Both the position numbers and the translations under genes were made by a program. The notes under the pieces were generated by a model, which had not been told where the DNA came from, made no database searches, and was given only the letters and a program-made list of their open reading frames with translations. A stretch of DNA of 5,868 nt, from positions 1 through 5,868 of the forward strand of contig CANQHW010000074.1 of the NCBI GenBank assembly GCA_947623855.1. The letters are read 5' to 3'. Below, in pieces: positions 1 through 5,868 of this stretch (its first letter is position 1; every line of letters starts with the position of its first letter). This DNA is from an uncultured Bacilli bacterium (lineage in GTDB: Bacteria; Bacillota_I; Bacilli_A; RF39; UBA660).

Positions 1-1155
1 AAGTATTATGATGAATATTTAAGAGGAAAAGATGCGGTATATAAAGTTAATAAAGATTATAGTTTAAAGTTAGTTAAGGAAGAAGAAAGAGGAAATGATT
101 TAGTTTTAGCTTTAGATATTGATTTATATACAGGTATAAATAATATTATAAAATATAATATGGTTAAAGCTAAAAAGGAAGTTAATACTAATTATTTTAC
201 GGATACGTATGTTTTGGTAAGTGATGTTAAAACAAATAATATTATATCTTTAAATGGGATAGAGATATTAAGTAATAATAAAGATTATAGTTTTAAGGAT
301 GTGAGTAGTAAGATATTTACTTCATCTTTTACTGTAGGTAGTGTAATAAAAGGAGCTTCACATACGGTAGGGTATTTAAATAATGCGATAGAAATTGGTA
401 AGAAGATTAAGGATGGATGTATAAAATTATATAATGTTCCCGCTAAATGTTCTTTTAAAGATTTAGGGTATTTAAATGATATTGAAGCTTTAAAAATGAG
501 TAGTAATTATTATCAATTTAATACTTTATTAAATGTTTTACAAGTTAGGTATAAACCTAATATAAAAATAGAAGTTACTGAGGATAATTTTGCTTATTAT
601 AGAAAAATATTTGGAATGTATGGATTAGGAAGTAAAACGAATATTGATTATCCAATAGAATATACAGGTTTAAAAGGAGAGAAAGTAAGTGCAGATTTAT
701 TATTTAACTTTGTAATAGGGCAGTATGATAATTATACAGCTTTAGGGTTACTTAGTTATATTAATACAATAGCAAATTATGGAACGAGAAAAAGTTTATC
801 TTTATCTTTAAAAGATAATGAAATAATAGATACCGTGCCTTTAGATAAAGAATATTATGAAAGAATTATGGAAGGATTTTATGAAGTAGTAAATAGTGGA
901 ACAGGACTTGGTTATGCAGAGAAAGAATATAATGCGGTGGGAAAGACGGGAACTAGTGAAACTTATTATAGTAAAGATATAACTACTATTACTTCTTCTT
1001 ATGTAATGTATATGCCGCGGGAAGACCCCAAGTATTCTTTAGTAGTTATAACTCCTAATATTGGGATAAGTAAACAAGATAAAATAAGTTTTGCTAATCG
1101 AAAGATGAGTAAAGAAATAAGTAAACTAATATATGAAAAGTATCTAAATAGTTAG
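1..1155 (+). CDS. Class B penicillin-binding protein (peptidoglycan transpeptidase), 5'-truncated by the window edge
   Basis: The frame is open from base 1 to the TAG at 1153-1155, giving 384 residues; an internal ATG at 160 is not the true start because family-like sequence continues upstream of it (YYDEYLRGKD at codons 2-11, GNDLVLALDIDLY at codons 31-43, which resembles the linker before the transpeptidase domain). The catalytic motifs are all present: SxxK as SVIK at codons 114-117 (nucleophile Ser114, bases 340-342), SxN as SSN at codons 167-169, and KTGT at codons 315-318. The family signature IGQYDNYT is at codons 239-246. The family cross-links peptidoglycan stem peptides outside the membrane; the N-terminal membrane anchor and most of the dimerisation domain lie before the window. 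The residue before the GSxxK motif is Val where Pro is common in this family. Whether it serves elongation or division cannot be decided. No clear terminator follows; the next promoter begins only 8 bases after the stop. Confidence 0.9.
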   Translation, partial: KYYDEYLRGKDAVYKVNKDYSLKLVKEEERGNDLVLALDIDLYTGINNIIKYNMVKAKKEVNTNYFTDTYVLVSDVKTNNIISLNGIEILSNNKDYSFKDVSSKIFTSSFTVGSVIKGASHTVGYLNNAIEIGKKIKDGCIKLYNVPAKCSFKDLGYLNDIEALKMSSNYYQFNTLLNVLQVRYKPNIKIEVTEDNFAYYRKIFGMYGLGSKTNIDYPIEYTGLKGEKVSADLLFNFVIGQYDNYTALGLLSYINTIANYGTRKSLSLSLKDNEIIDTVPLDKEYYERIMEGFYEVVNSGTGLGYAEKEYNAVGKTGTSETYYSKDITTITSSYVMYMPREDPKYSLVVITPNIGISKQDKISFANRKMSKEISKLIYEKYLNS

Positions 1156-1162
1156 TTTTTCC

Positions 1163-1191
1163 TTGAGTTTTTTGTGATGTTTTGTTATAAT
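1163..1191 (+). promoter_or_regulatory. Extended -10 sigma-A-type promoter for rnj
   Basis: A -35 box TTGAGT at 1163-1168 is separated by exactly 17 bases from a perfect TATAAT at 1186-1191, and a TGn extension sits at 1183-1185. Transcription would start near 1198, giving a leader of about 40 bases before the ATG at 1239. The ribosome binding site AAAGAGG at 1223-1229 lies 9 bases before that ATG. The spacing and the extended -10 make this the best promoter in the window; the start point is inferred. Confidence 0.82.
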
Positions 1192-1200
1192 CTACTCATG

Positions 1201-1217
1201 TATTTAAACTTTAAATA
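1201..1217. repeat. Perfect inverted repeat in the rnj leader
   Basis: TATTTAAA at 1201-1208 and its exact reverse complement TTTAAATA at 1210-1217 flank a single C at 1209. It starts about 3 bases after the predicted transcription start of rnj. It could be an operator half-site pair in DNA or a weak A-U hairpin near the mRNA 5' end. In such AT-rich DNA an 8-base palindrome can arise by chance, so only the structure is certain, not a function. Confidence 0.4.
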
Positions 1218-1238
1218 TTTAGAAAGAGGTTTTTTTAT

Positions 1239-2873
1239 ATGAGTAAAATTAAAATTTTTGCTTTAGGAGGTTTAAACGAATCAGGTAAAAATTGTTATGT
1301 TATAGAAGTAGATAAAAGTATCTTTGTTTTTGATTGTGGATTAAAGTTTGCAACAGAAAATTTATATGGGATAGATTATATTATTCCGGATTTTGATTAT
1401 TTAATTAAAAATAAGGCAAGAATTAAAGGAGTTTTTATAACTCATGGGCATTATGAAAATATGGGAGGAGTAGCGGATTTATTAAGATCTATTCCCAAAC
1501 TTAAAGTATTTGCGACGAAATTTACCAAATATGCGTTAATGGAAGCAGGGGTTAATGAAGAAAATATTGTATTAATTACTCCGCATCGTAAGATTAATTT
1601 TGGTCCGGTTAGTGTTTTTCCAATAAGTGTAAGTCATTCTTGTCCTGATGCGGTGATGTATGTGGTAAATACTAAGGATGGGGCGATATGCTATACGGGA
1701 GATTTTATTATTGATCCATCAATGAAGGGTCCTTATGATATGGATTTAGGAAAGATTGCTTATGTGGGTAAACAAGGAGTGTTAGCGCTTTTAAGTGAAT
1801 CAACATTTAGTGAAAGAATTGGGCATACATCGCCACATCATCGCTTAACTGATTTTTTTAAGGATGTTATTATTCATCATCAAAATCGGATTTTAGGATT
1901 AGTTTTACCCAATCATTTATATACAATTCAAGAAATATTTAAAGCAGCAGAGGGAAGTAATCGAAAGATTGTCTTAATGGGACATCAATTACAAAATATT
2001 ATTAATATTAGTAAAAAGGAAGGATATTTTGATTTTGATCCAAATATTTTAGGAGATTTATCTAATATTGATAATAAGGATACAATTTTACTTATTGCGG
2101 ATGATAAAGAGATGCCTTATGCTAATGTAAGTAAGATATTAAATGGATATGATAAATTTATTAAACTTAAAAAAACGGATACGGTTTTATTTGCAGAACC
2201 AAGATATGATTCAACGGAAAAAACTTTAGTTAAATTAGAAAATGAGTTGGCGATGTTTGGGTGTGATATTGTAAGTATTCCTAAGGATAAAGAAATATTA
2301 CATCATGCTTCTTCGGAGGATTTAATGCTAATGTTAAAATTAGTAGAACCAAAGTATTATATGCCTGTTAAAGGCGAATATAGGTATATGGTTAATAATG
2401 GGTTATTAGCAGAAGCTTTGGGCATGCCTAAGGATAATGTAATATTAAGACAAAATGGGGAAGTAGTAGAGTTTGTTAATGGAAATATTGTAAATAGTAG
2501 TGAGAAAGTACATATAGATGATGTTTTAATTGATGGTAAAAGTAATGATGATGTAGGAGATTTAGTTATTAAAGATCGAGAAATGTTAGGAGAAAATGGG
2601 ATTGTTTTAGTAAGTGCAACTCTTAGCAAAAAAACGAAAGAAGTTTTAGTGGGACCAGAGATTACAACAAGAGGATTTATATATGTAAAAGACTCTAGTG
2701 AAATGATTGAGGAAATTAAAAGAATTAGTTTAGAAATTATTGAAAGAAATATTACACCGAATTTTGTTGATTATAATAATATAAAATTAGAAATTAGAGA
2801 AGAATTAGGAAGATATTTATTTAACGAAACAGAATGTAAACCAATGATTATTGCAGTTATTCAAGAAGTGTAA
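1239..2873 (+). CDS. rnj: Ribonuclease J family protein, J2-like with degenerate metal site
   Basis: The 544-residue product is full length for RNase J (B. subtilis J1 is about 555). It has the metallo-beta-lactamase/beta-CASP architecture: N-terminal MBL (about 1-200), beta-CASP insert (about 200-355), MBL return (about 355-440) and the C-terminal domain (about 450-544, with GPEITTRGFIYV at 472-483). The family performs 5'-3' exo- and endonucleolytic RNA decay and processing. Retained residues are His69, His71, His133 (HSCPDA), Asp155 (TGDF) and His356. Three usual metal or catalytic positions differ: the HGHxDH motif reads HGHYEN (Glu73, Asn74), and the usual His of PVHGEY is Lys378 (PVKGEY). 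The usual SSPIPGNE and GSQGEP segments of J1 are also not preserved (AEPRYDSTE at 319-327). This pattern fits an RNase J2-type partner with low or no activity, by inference from alignment by eye. ATG 1239 has a good ribosome binding site and its own promoter; thiI follows after 27 bases. Confidence 0.9.
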   Translation: MSKIKIFALGGLNESGKNCYVIEVDKSIFVFDCGLKFATENLYGIDYIIPDFDYLIKNKARIKGVFITHGHYENMGGVADLLRSIPKLKVFATKFTKYALMEAGVNEENIVLITPHRKINFGPVSVFPISVSHSCPDAVMYVVNTKDGAICYTGDFIIDPSMKGPYDMDLGKIAYVGKQGVLALLSESTFSERIGHTSPHHRLTDFFKDVIIHHQNRILGLVLPNHLYTIQEIFKAAEGSNRKIVLMGHQLQNIINISKKEGYFDFDPNILGDLSNIDNKDTILLIADDKEMPYANVSKILNGYDKFIKLKKTDTVLFAEPRYDSTEKTLVKLENELAMFGCDIVSIPKDKEILHHASSEDLMLMLKLVEPKYYMPVKGEYRYMVNNGLLAEALGMPKDNVILRQNGEVVEFVNGNIVNSSEKVHIDDVLIDGKSNDDVGDLVIKDREMLGENGIVLVSATLSKKTKEVLVGPEITTRGFIYVKDSSEMIEEIKRISLEIIERNITPNFVDYNNIKLEIREELGRYLFNETECKPMIIAVIQEV

Positions 2874-2883
2874 ACTTCTTTTT
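2863..2883 (+). terminator. Weak terminator-like hairpin at the rnj stop codon
   Basis: AAGAAGT at 2863-2869 pairs with ACTTCTT at 2874-2880 around a GTAA loop (GUAA in RNA, a GNRA-type tetraloop), followed by TTT at 2881-2883. The stop codon TAA at 2871-2873 is inside the loop. The stem has 7 pairs but only two G-C, and the T-tract is short. It may cause partial termination or mark an RNA 3' end between rnj and thiI, but read-through is likely. Confidence 0.35.
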
Positions 2884-2900
2884 AACTAGGGGAGAATTAT

Positions 2901-4073
2901 ATGGAAAAATTAATAATGTTAAAATATGGGGAATTATCTACTAAAAAAGATAATATTGGATTATTTTTAAAAAAATTAAAAGAAAATATTTTAAAGATAT
3001 TAACTAATGATGAAAAAGTATATTTTGATAAAGGTAGAATGTTTATATTAAGTAAGGATATTGATAATACTATCGAAAAAGTTAGAAATGTTTTTGGAAT
3101 TCATGAGTTAATTATAGCTTATAAAATTGAGACGGATTATGAATATTTAAAAGAAACGATAAAAGAATTAATTAAAGAAGTAAATTTTAAGACTTTTAAA
3201 GTGGTAACTAAAAGAAGTGATAAGGATTATCCAAAAACTTCTATGGAAATAAGTAAAGAAGTAGGAGCGGTGGTTCTTAAAAATACTTCTAATGTTAAGG
3301 TTGATGTAAATAATCCTGAAGTTACGATAAATATTGAAGTAAGAAGAGATGCTATATACATCTATTTTGATAGGATATCTGGTTTAGGAGGGTATCCAGT
3401 TGGGACATTAGGGAAAGGTCTTTTAATGTTATCAGGAGGAATTGATTCACCGGTAAGTGGATATTTAGCTATGAAAAGGGGAATAAAAATAGAAAGTATT
3501 TATTTTGAAAGTCCACCTCATACAAGTATAGAAACGAAAGAAAAGGTTTTAAGTTTAGCAAAAATTTTAAAAACTTATAATATAGAGATGAAAGTTCATA
3601 TTATAAATTTAACAAAGATTCAAGAAGCTATTTATAAGAATATTCCAAATGAGTATTTAATAACGATTTTAAGAAGAATGATGTACCGAATTAGTGCAAT
3701 AGTAGCTTCTCAAAATAATTGTAAAGTATTAATTAATGGAGAAAGTATTGGTCAGGTAGCTAGTCAGACTTTAACTAGCATGCGGGTGATAAATGAGGTT
3801 GTAAATATTCCGGTAATAAGACCTGTAGCTTGTTTTGATAAATTAGAAATAATTGCTTTGGCCAAAAAGATTAATACTTATGAAACAAGTATTTTACCAT
3901 ATGAAGATTGTTGTACGATATTTGTTCCTAAACATCCGGTAATAAATCCTTTAAAAGAAAAATGTGAAGAATATGAAAAATTAATTCCTTATAAAGAATT
4001 AATATATGAAGCTGTAAAAAATCATGAAGTTATAAAAATAGAAGAAGAAAATAAATATCAAGATTTATTATAG
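2901..4073 (+). CDS. thiI: tRNA 4-thiouridine synthetase ThiI (tRNA sulfurtransferase), short form
   Basis: This 390-residue protein has the Bacillus-type ThiI layout: an N-terminal ferredoxin-like region (about 1-60, starting MEKLIMLKYGELSTK), a THUMP RNA-binding domain (about 60-165), and an ATP-pyrophosphatase domain with the PP-loop SGGIDSP at 178-184. The family adenylates U8 of tRNA and inserts sulfur to form s4U, and can also supply sulfur for thiamin thiazole. The segment PYEDCCTIF at 333-341 aligns with the region holding the catalytic Cys344 of E. coli ThiI; Cys338 is the likely counterpart. There is no C-terminal rhodanese domain, as in B. subtilis, so persulfide sulfur must come from a separate cysteine desulfurase. 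That gene often lies next to thiI in Bacilli but is absent here. The start has a strong AGGGGAG at 2888-2894, 6 bases before the ATG. Cotranscription with rnj is likely from the 27-base gap. Confidence 0.95.
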   Translation: MEKLIMLKYGELSTKKDNIGLFLKKLKENILKILTNDEKVYFDKGRMFILSKDIDNTIEKVRNVFGIHELIIAYKIETDYEYLKETIKELIKEVNFKTFKVVTKRSDKDYPKTSMEISKEVGAVVLKNTSNVKVDVNNPEVTINIEVRRDAIYIYFDRISGLGGYPVGTLGKGLLMLSGGIDSPVSGYLAMKRGIKIESIYFESPPHTSIETKEKVLSLAKILKTYNIEMKVHIINLTKIQEAIYKNIPNEYLITILRRMMYRISAIVASQNNCKVLINGESIGQVASQTLTSMRVINEVVNIPVIRPVACFDKLEIIALAKKINTYETSILPYEDCCTIFVPKHPVINPLKEKCEEYEKLIPYKELIYEAVKNHEVIKIEEENKYQDLL

Positions 4074-4118
4074 TATAATTATAAAATATTTTGTCATACT
4101 ACTAATAGGTGAGTAGGT

Positions 4119-4289
4119 ATGAAACAAACTAGTAATTATTATAAAAGCCCAGTATTTAAAGATTATTCTATTAAGAATGAATTAATGTATAATATGTTTA
4201 ATGATTTTGCTTTAAATTATACTAAAAGAAAAGATACAACAAATATAGAAGAAATAATTAAACATAAATGTATAAGTAAGAAAAGTTAA
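4119..4289 (+). CDS. Small protein of unknown function, 56 residues
   Basis: The reading frame starts at ATG 4119 (MKQTSNYYKS) and ends with TAA at 4287-4289. AGGTGAG at 4107-4113, 5 bases before the ATG, is a good ribosome binding site, and the strong terminator begins 2 bases after the stop, which together favour a real gene. The product is basic and tyrosine/asparagine-rich, with no signal peptide or membrane segment; residues about 17-35 and 41-50 could be short helices. It holds one cysteine, Cys51, near the Lys/Ser-rich tail. I do not recognise the family. It lies 45 bases after thiI and may be the last gene of that operon. Confidence 0.6.
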   Translation: MKQTSNYYKSPVFKDYSIKNELMYNMFNDFALNYTKRKDTTNIEEIIKHKCISKKS

Positions 4290-4291
4290 GG

Positions 4292-4321
4292 TTGAGGTTT
4301 CGATTAGGGACCTCAATTTTT
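4292..4321 (+). terminator. Strong rho-independent terminator
   Basis: TTGAGGTTTC at 4292-4301 pairs with GGGACCTCAA at 4307-4316 around a five-base loop GATTA (10 pairs, two of them G-U), followed directly by five T at 4317-4321. It lies 2 bases after the stop of the 56-residue gene and ends the rnj-thiI-small-gene unit, separating it from the prepilin-like gene. Confidence 0.88.
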
Positions 4322-4396
4322 AAAATTTATTAAAGGTAAAAAATATTATACTTTCTTTTTTTAGGAAATTAATTTATAATTATACTAGGTGATGGT

Positions 4397-5868
4397 ATGA
4401 ACAATAAAGGATTTACATTGGTAGAGGTAATAACAGTAATAGCAATATTAAGTGTGATAGTGTTGATTGCAGTACCATCATATTTTGGGATAACAGATAG
4501 CTTAAGACAAAGAGAATATGATAATAAAGTAAAACAAATAGAGGTAAAAGCTACAGAATGGGCGACAGATAATAATATAACCGAAGATACAACAATAACT
4601 ATAGCAAGGTTAGTAGATGAAGGTTATGTTAATATGGATGATGAAACAAGTGTTGATAAGAGAGTAATAAATCCTTTAAATAAAGAATCAATGGAATGTT
4701 ATCACGTAGAGATAAAGGTAAGTAATACCGATTATAAGACAAAGGTTAAAGAAAGTACAGATTGTGAATTAAAGATATTAGAAGAACAAGAGAAGAATAT
4801 AAAAGTAGTAGGATATGAAATAGATAGTAATACTAATACTATATTAAGTAGTGAAGAATTAAAGATGACAGGGAATGAATTAGAGTGGAGTGGGAAAGAT
4901 GTATTACTAGTAACTAATGGCTTAATAGAAGAATATAGTAATCCTAAGAGTATAACATATAGTAGTGGATCAACAAGTGAAGAGAAAAAAGGATTAATGT
5001 ATAATGGAGTATTTAAAGCGGGAGATAGAATAGATAATATAGAAAGTTATCAAAACTTATATATAGTAAGTGCAAGTGTTATACTAAAAAGTAAATATAC
5101 CATAACATATGAATTAGAGACAGAAAGACCAAGGAAAACAGTGTTAGTAAAGATAGATAAAGAAAATCCGAATGGTAGTTATAGTATGTTAGAGAAGTGG
5201 GGGAAGAGTGAAACAAAGAAGGTACTGTTAAGTGGAAGTGATGGAGCAGGAAGTGGAGTAAAAGGATTTTATATAAGTGAGACGAATGATATAGGAAGAG
5301 CAGAATATAAAGAAGCAGTAAAAAATGAAGTAACGATAGAGAAGAAGATGGGGACATATTATTATTGGGTAGAAGATAAAGTAGGGAATAGAAGTTTAGA
5401 AGGAAATGTATTAAATGTAACAAATATTGATGATATAGCACCAGAGTGTAAATATACAGGGATGAATAGTAAATGGACCAAAGACCCAGTAACAATAACA
5501 TATGGATGTAGTGATAATGAAAGTGGATGTACAACTCCAAAGAAAAGTGTAACATTTAGTAGTGGGGTACAAACAAGTTTTAAAATACCGGAATATGAGA
5601 TAAGAGATGCGGCGGGGAATGTAACAAAATGTGGAGGAGAAGTAGTAGATGTATATTTTGATAGTGTAGCACCCCATTGTGAGATATCAAAAGATCATTT
5701 AGATACAGCAGATGGAGTAACGATAAGTGTAGTATGTGATGATAAATATAATGGAAGTAATGTAAGTGGGTTAGAAAATGATCCAACAAAAGATTATCCA
5801 AATCAAAAAGAGAGTAGAAGTTTTACAGCAAAAGATAAAGCGGGGAATACTACAACTGTAAGTATGGA
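4397..5868 (+). CDS. Type IV prepilin-like surface protein with tandem Ig-like modules, 3'-truncated by the window edge
   Basis: The frame runs from ATG 4397 to the window end without a stop (490 complete codons). The N-terminus MNNKG/FTLVEVITV is a class III (type IV pilin) signal: prepilin peptidase should cut between Gly5 and Phe6, with the conserved Glu at position +5 (Glu10), followed by the hydrophobic helix of about residues 6-28. Residues about 30-125 look like a small pseudopilin body closed by Cys101 and Cys123. Residues about 130-245 are not recognised. From about 247 come Ig-like modules, each ending in a D-x-x-G-N motif (DKVGN 327, DAAGN 404, DKAGN 480). Known pilins and pseudopilins are usually short, so this is a fusion of a pilin-type membrane anchor to extracellular adhesin-like repeats. 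AGGTGAT at 4387-4393 supports the start. Codon choice is A-ending and unlike the upstream genes. It is probably exposed on the cell surface or in a pilus; its function is inferred only. Confidence 0.82.
   Translation, partial: MNNKGFTLVEVITVIAILSVIVLIAVPSYFGITDSLRQREYDNKVKQIEVKATEWATDNNITEDTTITIARLVDEGYVNMDDETSVDKRVINPLNKESMECYHVEIKVSNTDYKTKVKESTDCELKILEEQEKNIKVVGYEIDSNTNTILSSEELKMTGNELEWSGKDVLLVTNGLIEEYSNPKSITYSSGSTSEEKKGLMYNGVFKAGDRIDNIESYQNLYIVSASVILKSKYTITYELETERPRKTVLVKIDKENPNGSYSMLEKWGKSETKKVLLSGSDGAGSGVKGFYISETNDIGRAEYKEAVKNEVTIEKKMGTYYYWVEDKVGNRSLEGNVLNVTNIDDIAPECKYTGMNSKWTKDPVTITYGCSDNESGCTTPKKSVTFSSGVQTSFKIPEYEIRDAAGNVTKCGGEVVDVYFDSVAPHCEISKDHLDTADGVTISVVCDDKYNGSNVSGLENDPTKDYPNQKESRSFTAKDKAGNTTTVSM
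5135..5868 (+). repeat. Three or more tandem Ig-like modules encoded in the prepilin-like gene
   Basis: Protein-level repeats end with DKVGN, DAAGN and DKAGN (codons starting at 5375, 5606 and 5834), spaced 77 and 76 residues. The next module opens with D-x-x-A-P-x-C (IAPEC at 347-351, VAPHC at 424-428), and a second cysteine follows 20 or 19 residues later (Cys371, Cys447). Module two also has Cys378 and Cys412. The form resembles bacterial Ig-like domains of surface adhesins. The array continues past the window end. Confidence 0.65.

Noticed and set aside
160..1155. ATG at 160 as the start of the penicillin-binding protein
   Set aside because: The same frame is open upstream to base 1 and encodes family-like sequence there, with no ribosome binding site before 160, so the gene is truncated by the window edge.
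2357..2629. A 90-codon minus-strand frame inside rnj
   Set aside because: It is antisense to the conserved C-terminal part of RNase J and has no recognisable motif.
4074..4079. TATAAT right after the thiI stop as a promoter for the 56-residue gene
   Set aside because: No -35 box at 16-18 bases upstream and no TGn extension; a perfect TATAAT is expected by chance in such AT-rich DNA. It remains possible but unsupported.
4375..4380. TATAAT upstream of the prepilin-like gene as its promoter
   Set aside because: The -35 region at the right distance (TTTCTT at 4352-4357) is poor, and the start point would fall on the ribosome binding site at 4387, leaving almost no leader. The real promoter could be elsewhere in 4322-4380 but I cannot place it.
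5079..5801. Three overlapping antisense open frames (5079-5555, 5411-5677, 5580-5801) on the minus strand
   Set aside because: The products are low-complexity Leu/His/Tyr/Ser-rich strings without ribosome binding sites, and lie opposite the convincing prepilin/Ig-like reading frame; they are by-products of its A-ending codon choice.
1..5868. CRISPR arrays, tRNA or rRNA genes, insertion sequences, riboswitches
   Set aside because: No regularly spaced direct repeats, no cloverleaf-like or GC-rich RNA segments, no transposase motifs and no terminal inverted repeats were seen; the intergenic gaps are all under 110 bases.

Overview
This window is a very AT-rich stretch of chromosome from a low-G+C Gram-positive bacterium. 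The closest matches by eye are Bacilli/Erysipelotrichia-type protein families. A class B penicillin-binding protein shows the cell makes peptidoglycan, which argues against a wall-less mollicute. All five tryptophans seen are TGG, no in-frame TGA occurs in any gene, and the visible stops are TAA or TAG, so the standard bacterial code fits. The exact taxon cannot be read from the sequence. All genes lie on the + strand.

Layout: (1) 1-1155 is the 3' part of a class B penicillin-binding protein (transpeptidase domain complete, N-terminus outside the window). (2) 1163-1191 is a clear extended -10 sigma-A-type promoter, followed by an all-AT palindrome at 1201-1217 in the leader. (3) 1239-2873 is a full-length ribonuclease J whose metal-binding motif is degraded (HGHYEN in place of HGHxDH, and a Lys in place of a C-terminal ligand His), so it looks like a J2-type, possibly catalytically weak or dead subunit. 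(4) 2901-4073 is thiI, the tRNA 4-thiouridine synthetase (short form without rhodanese domain), 27 bases after rnj and probably cotranscribed. (5) 4119-4289 is a 56-residue protein of unknown function with a good ribosome binding site. (6) 4292-4321 is a strong intrinsic terminator that closes this unit. (7) From 4397 to the window end is the 5' part of an unusual surface protein: a type IV prepilin-like N-terminus followed by a region I do not recognise and then at least three tandem Ig-like modules with a period of 76-77 residues and paired cysteines.

The first part is ordinary housekeeping: cell-wall synthesis, RNA processing/decay and tRNA modification. The rnj promoter probably drives rnj, thiI and possibly the small gene, ending at the terminator at 4292-4321. 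The last gene is a separate unit with a distinctly different codon choice (ATA for 32 of 34 isoleucines) and is the most novel-looking element. The degenerate RNase J is the second.
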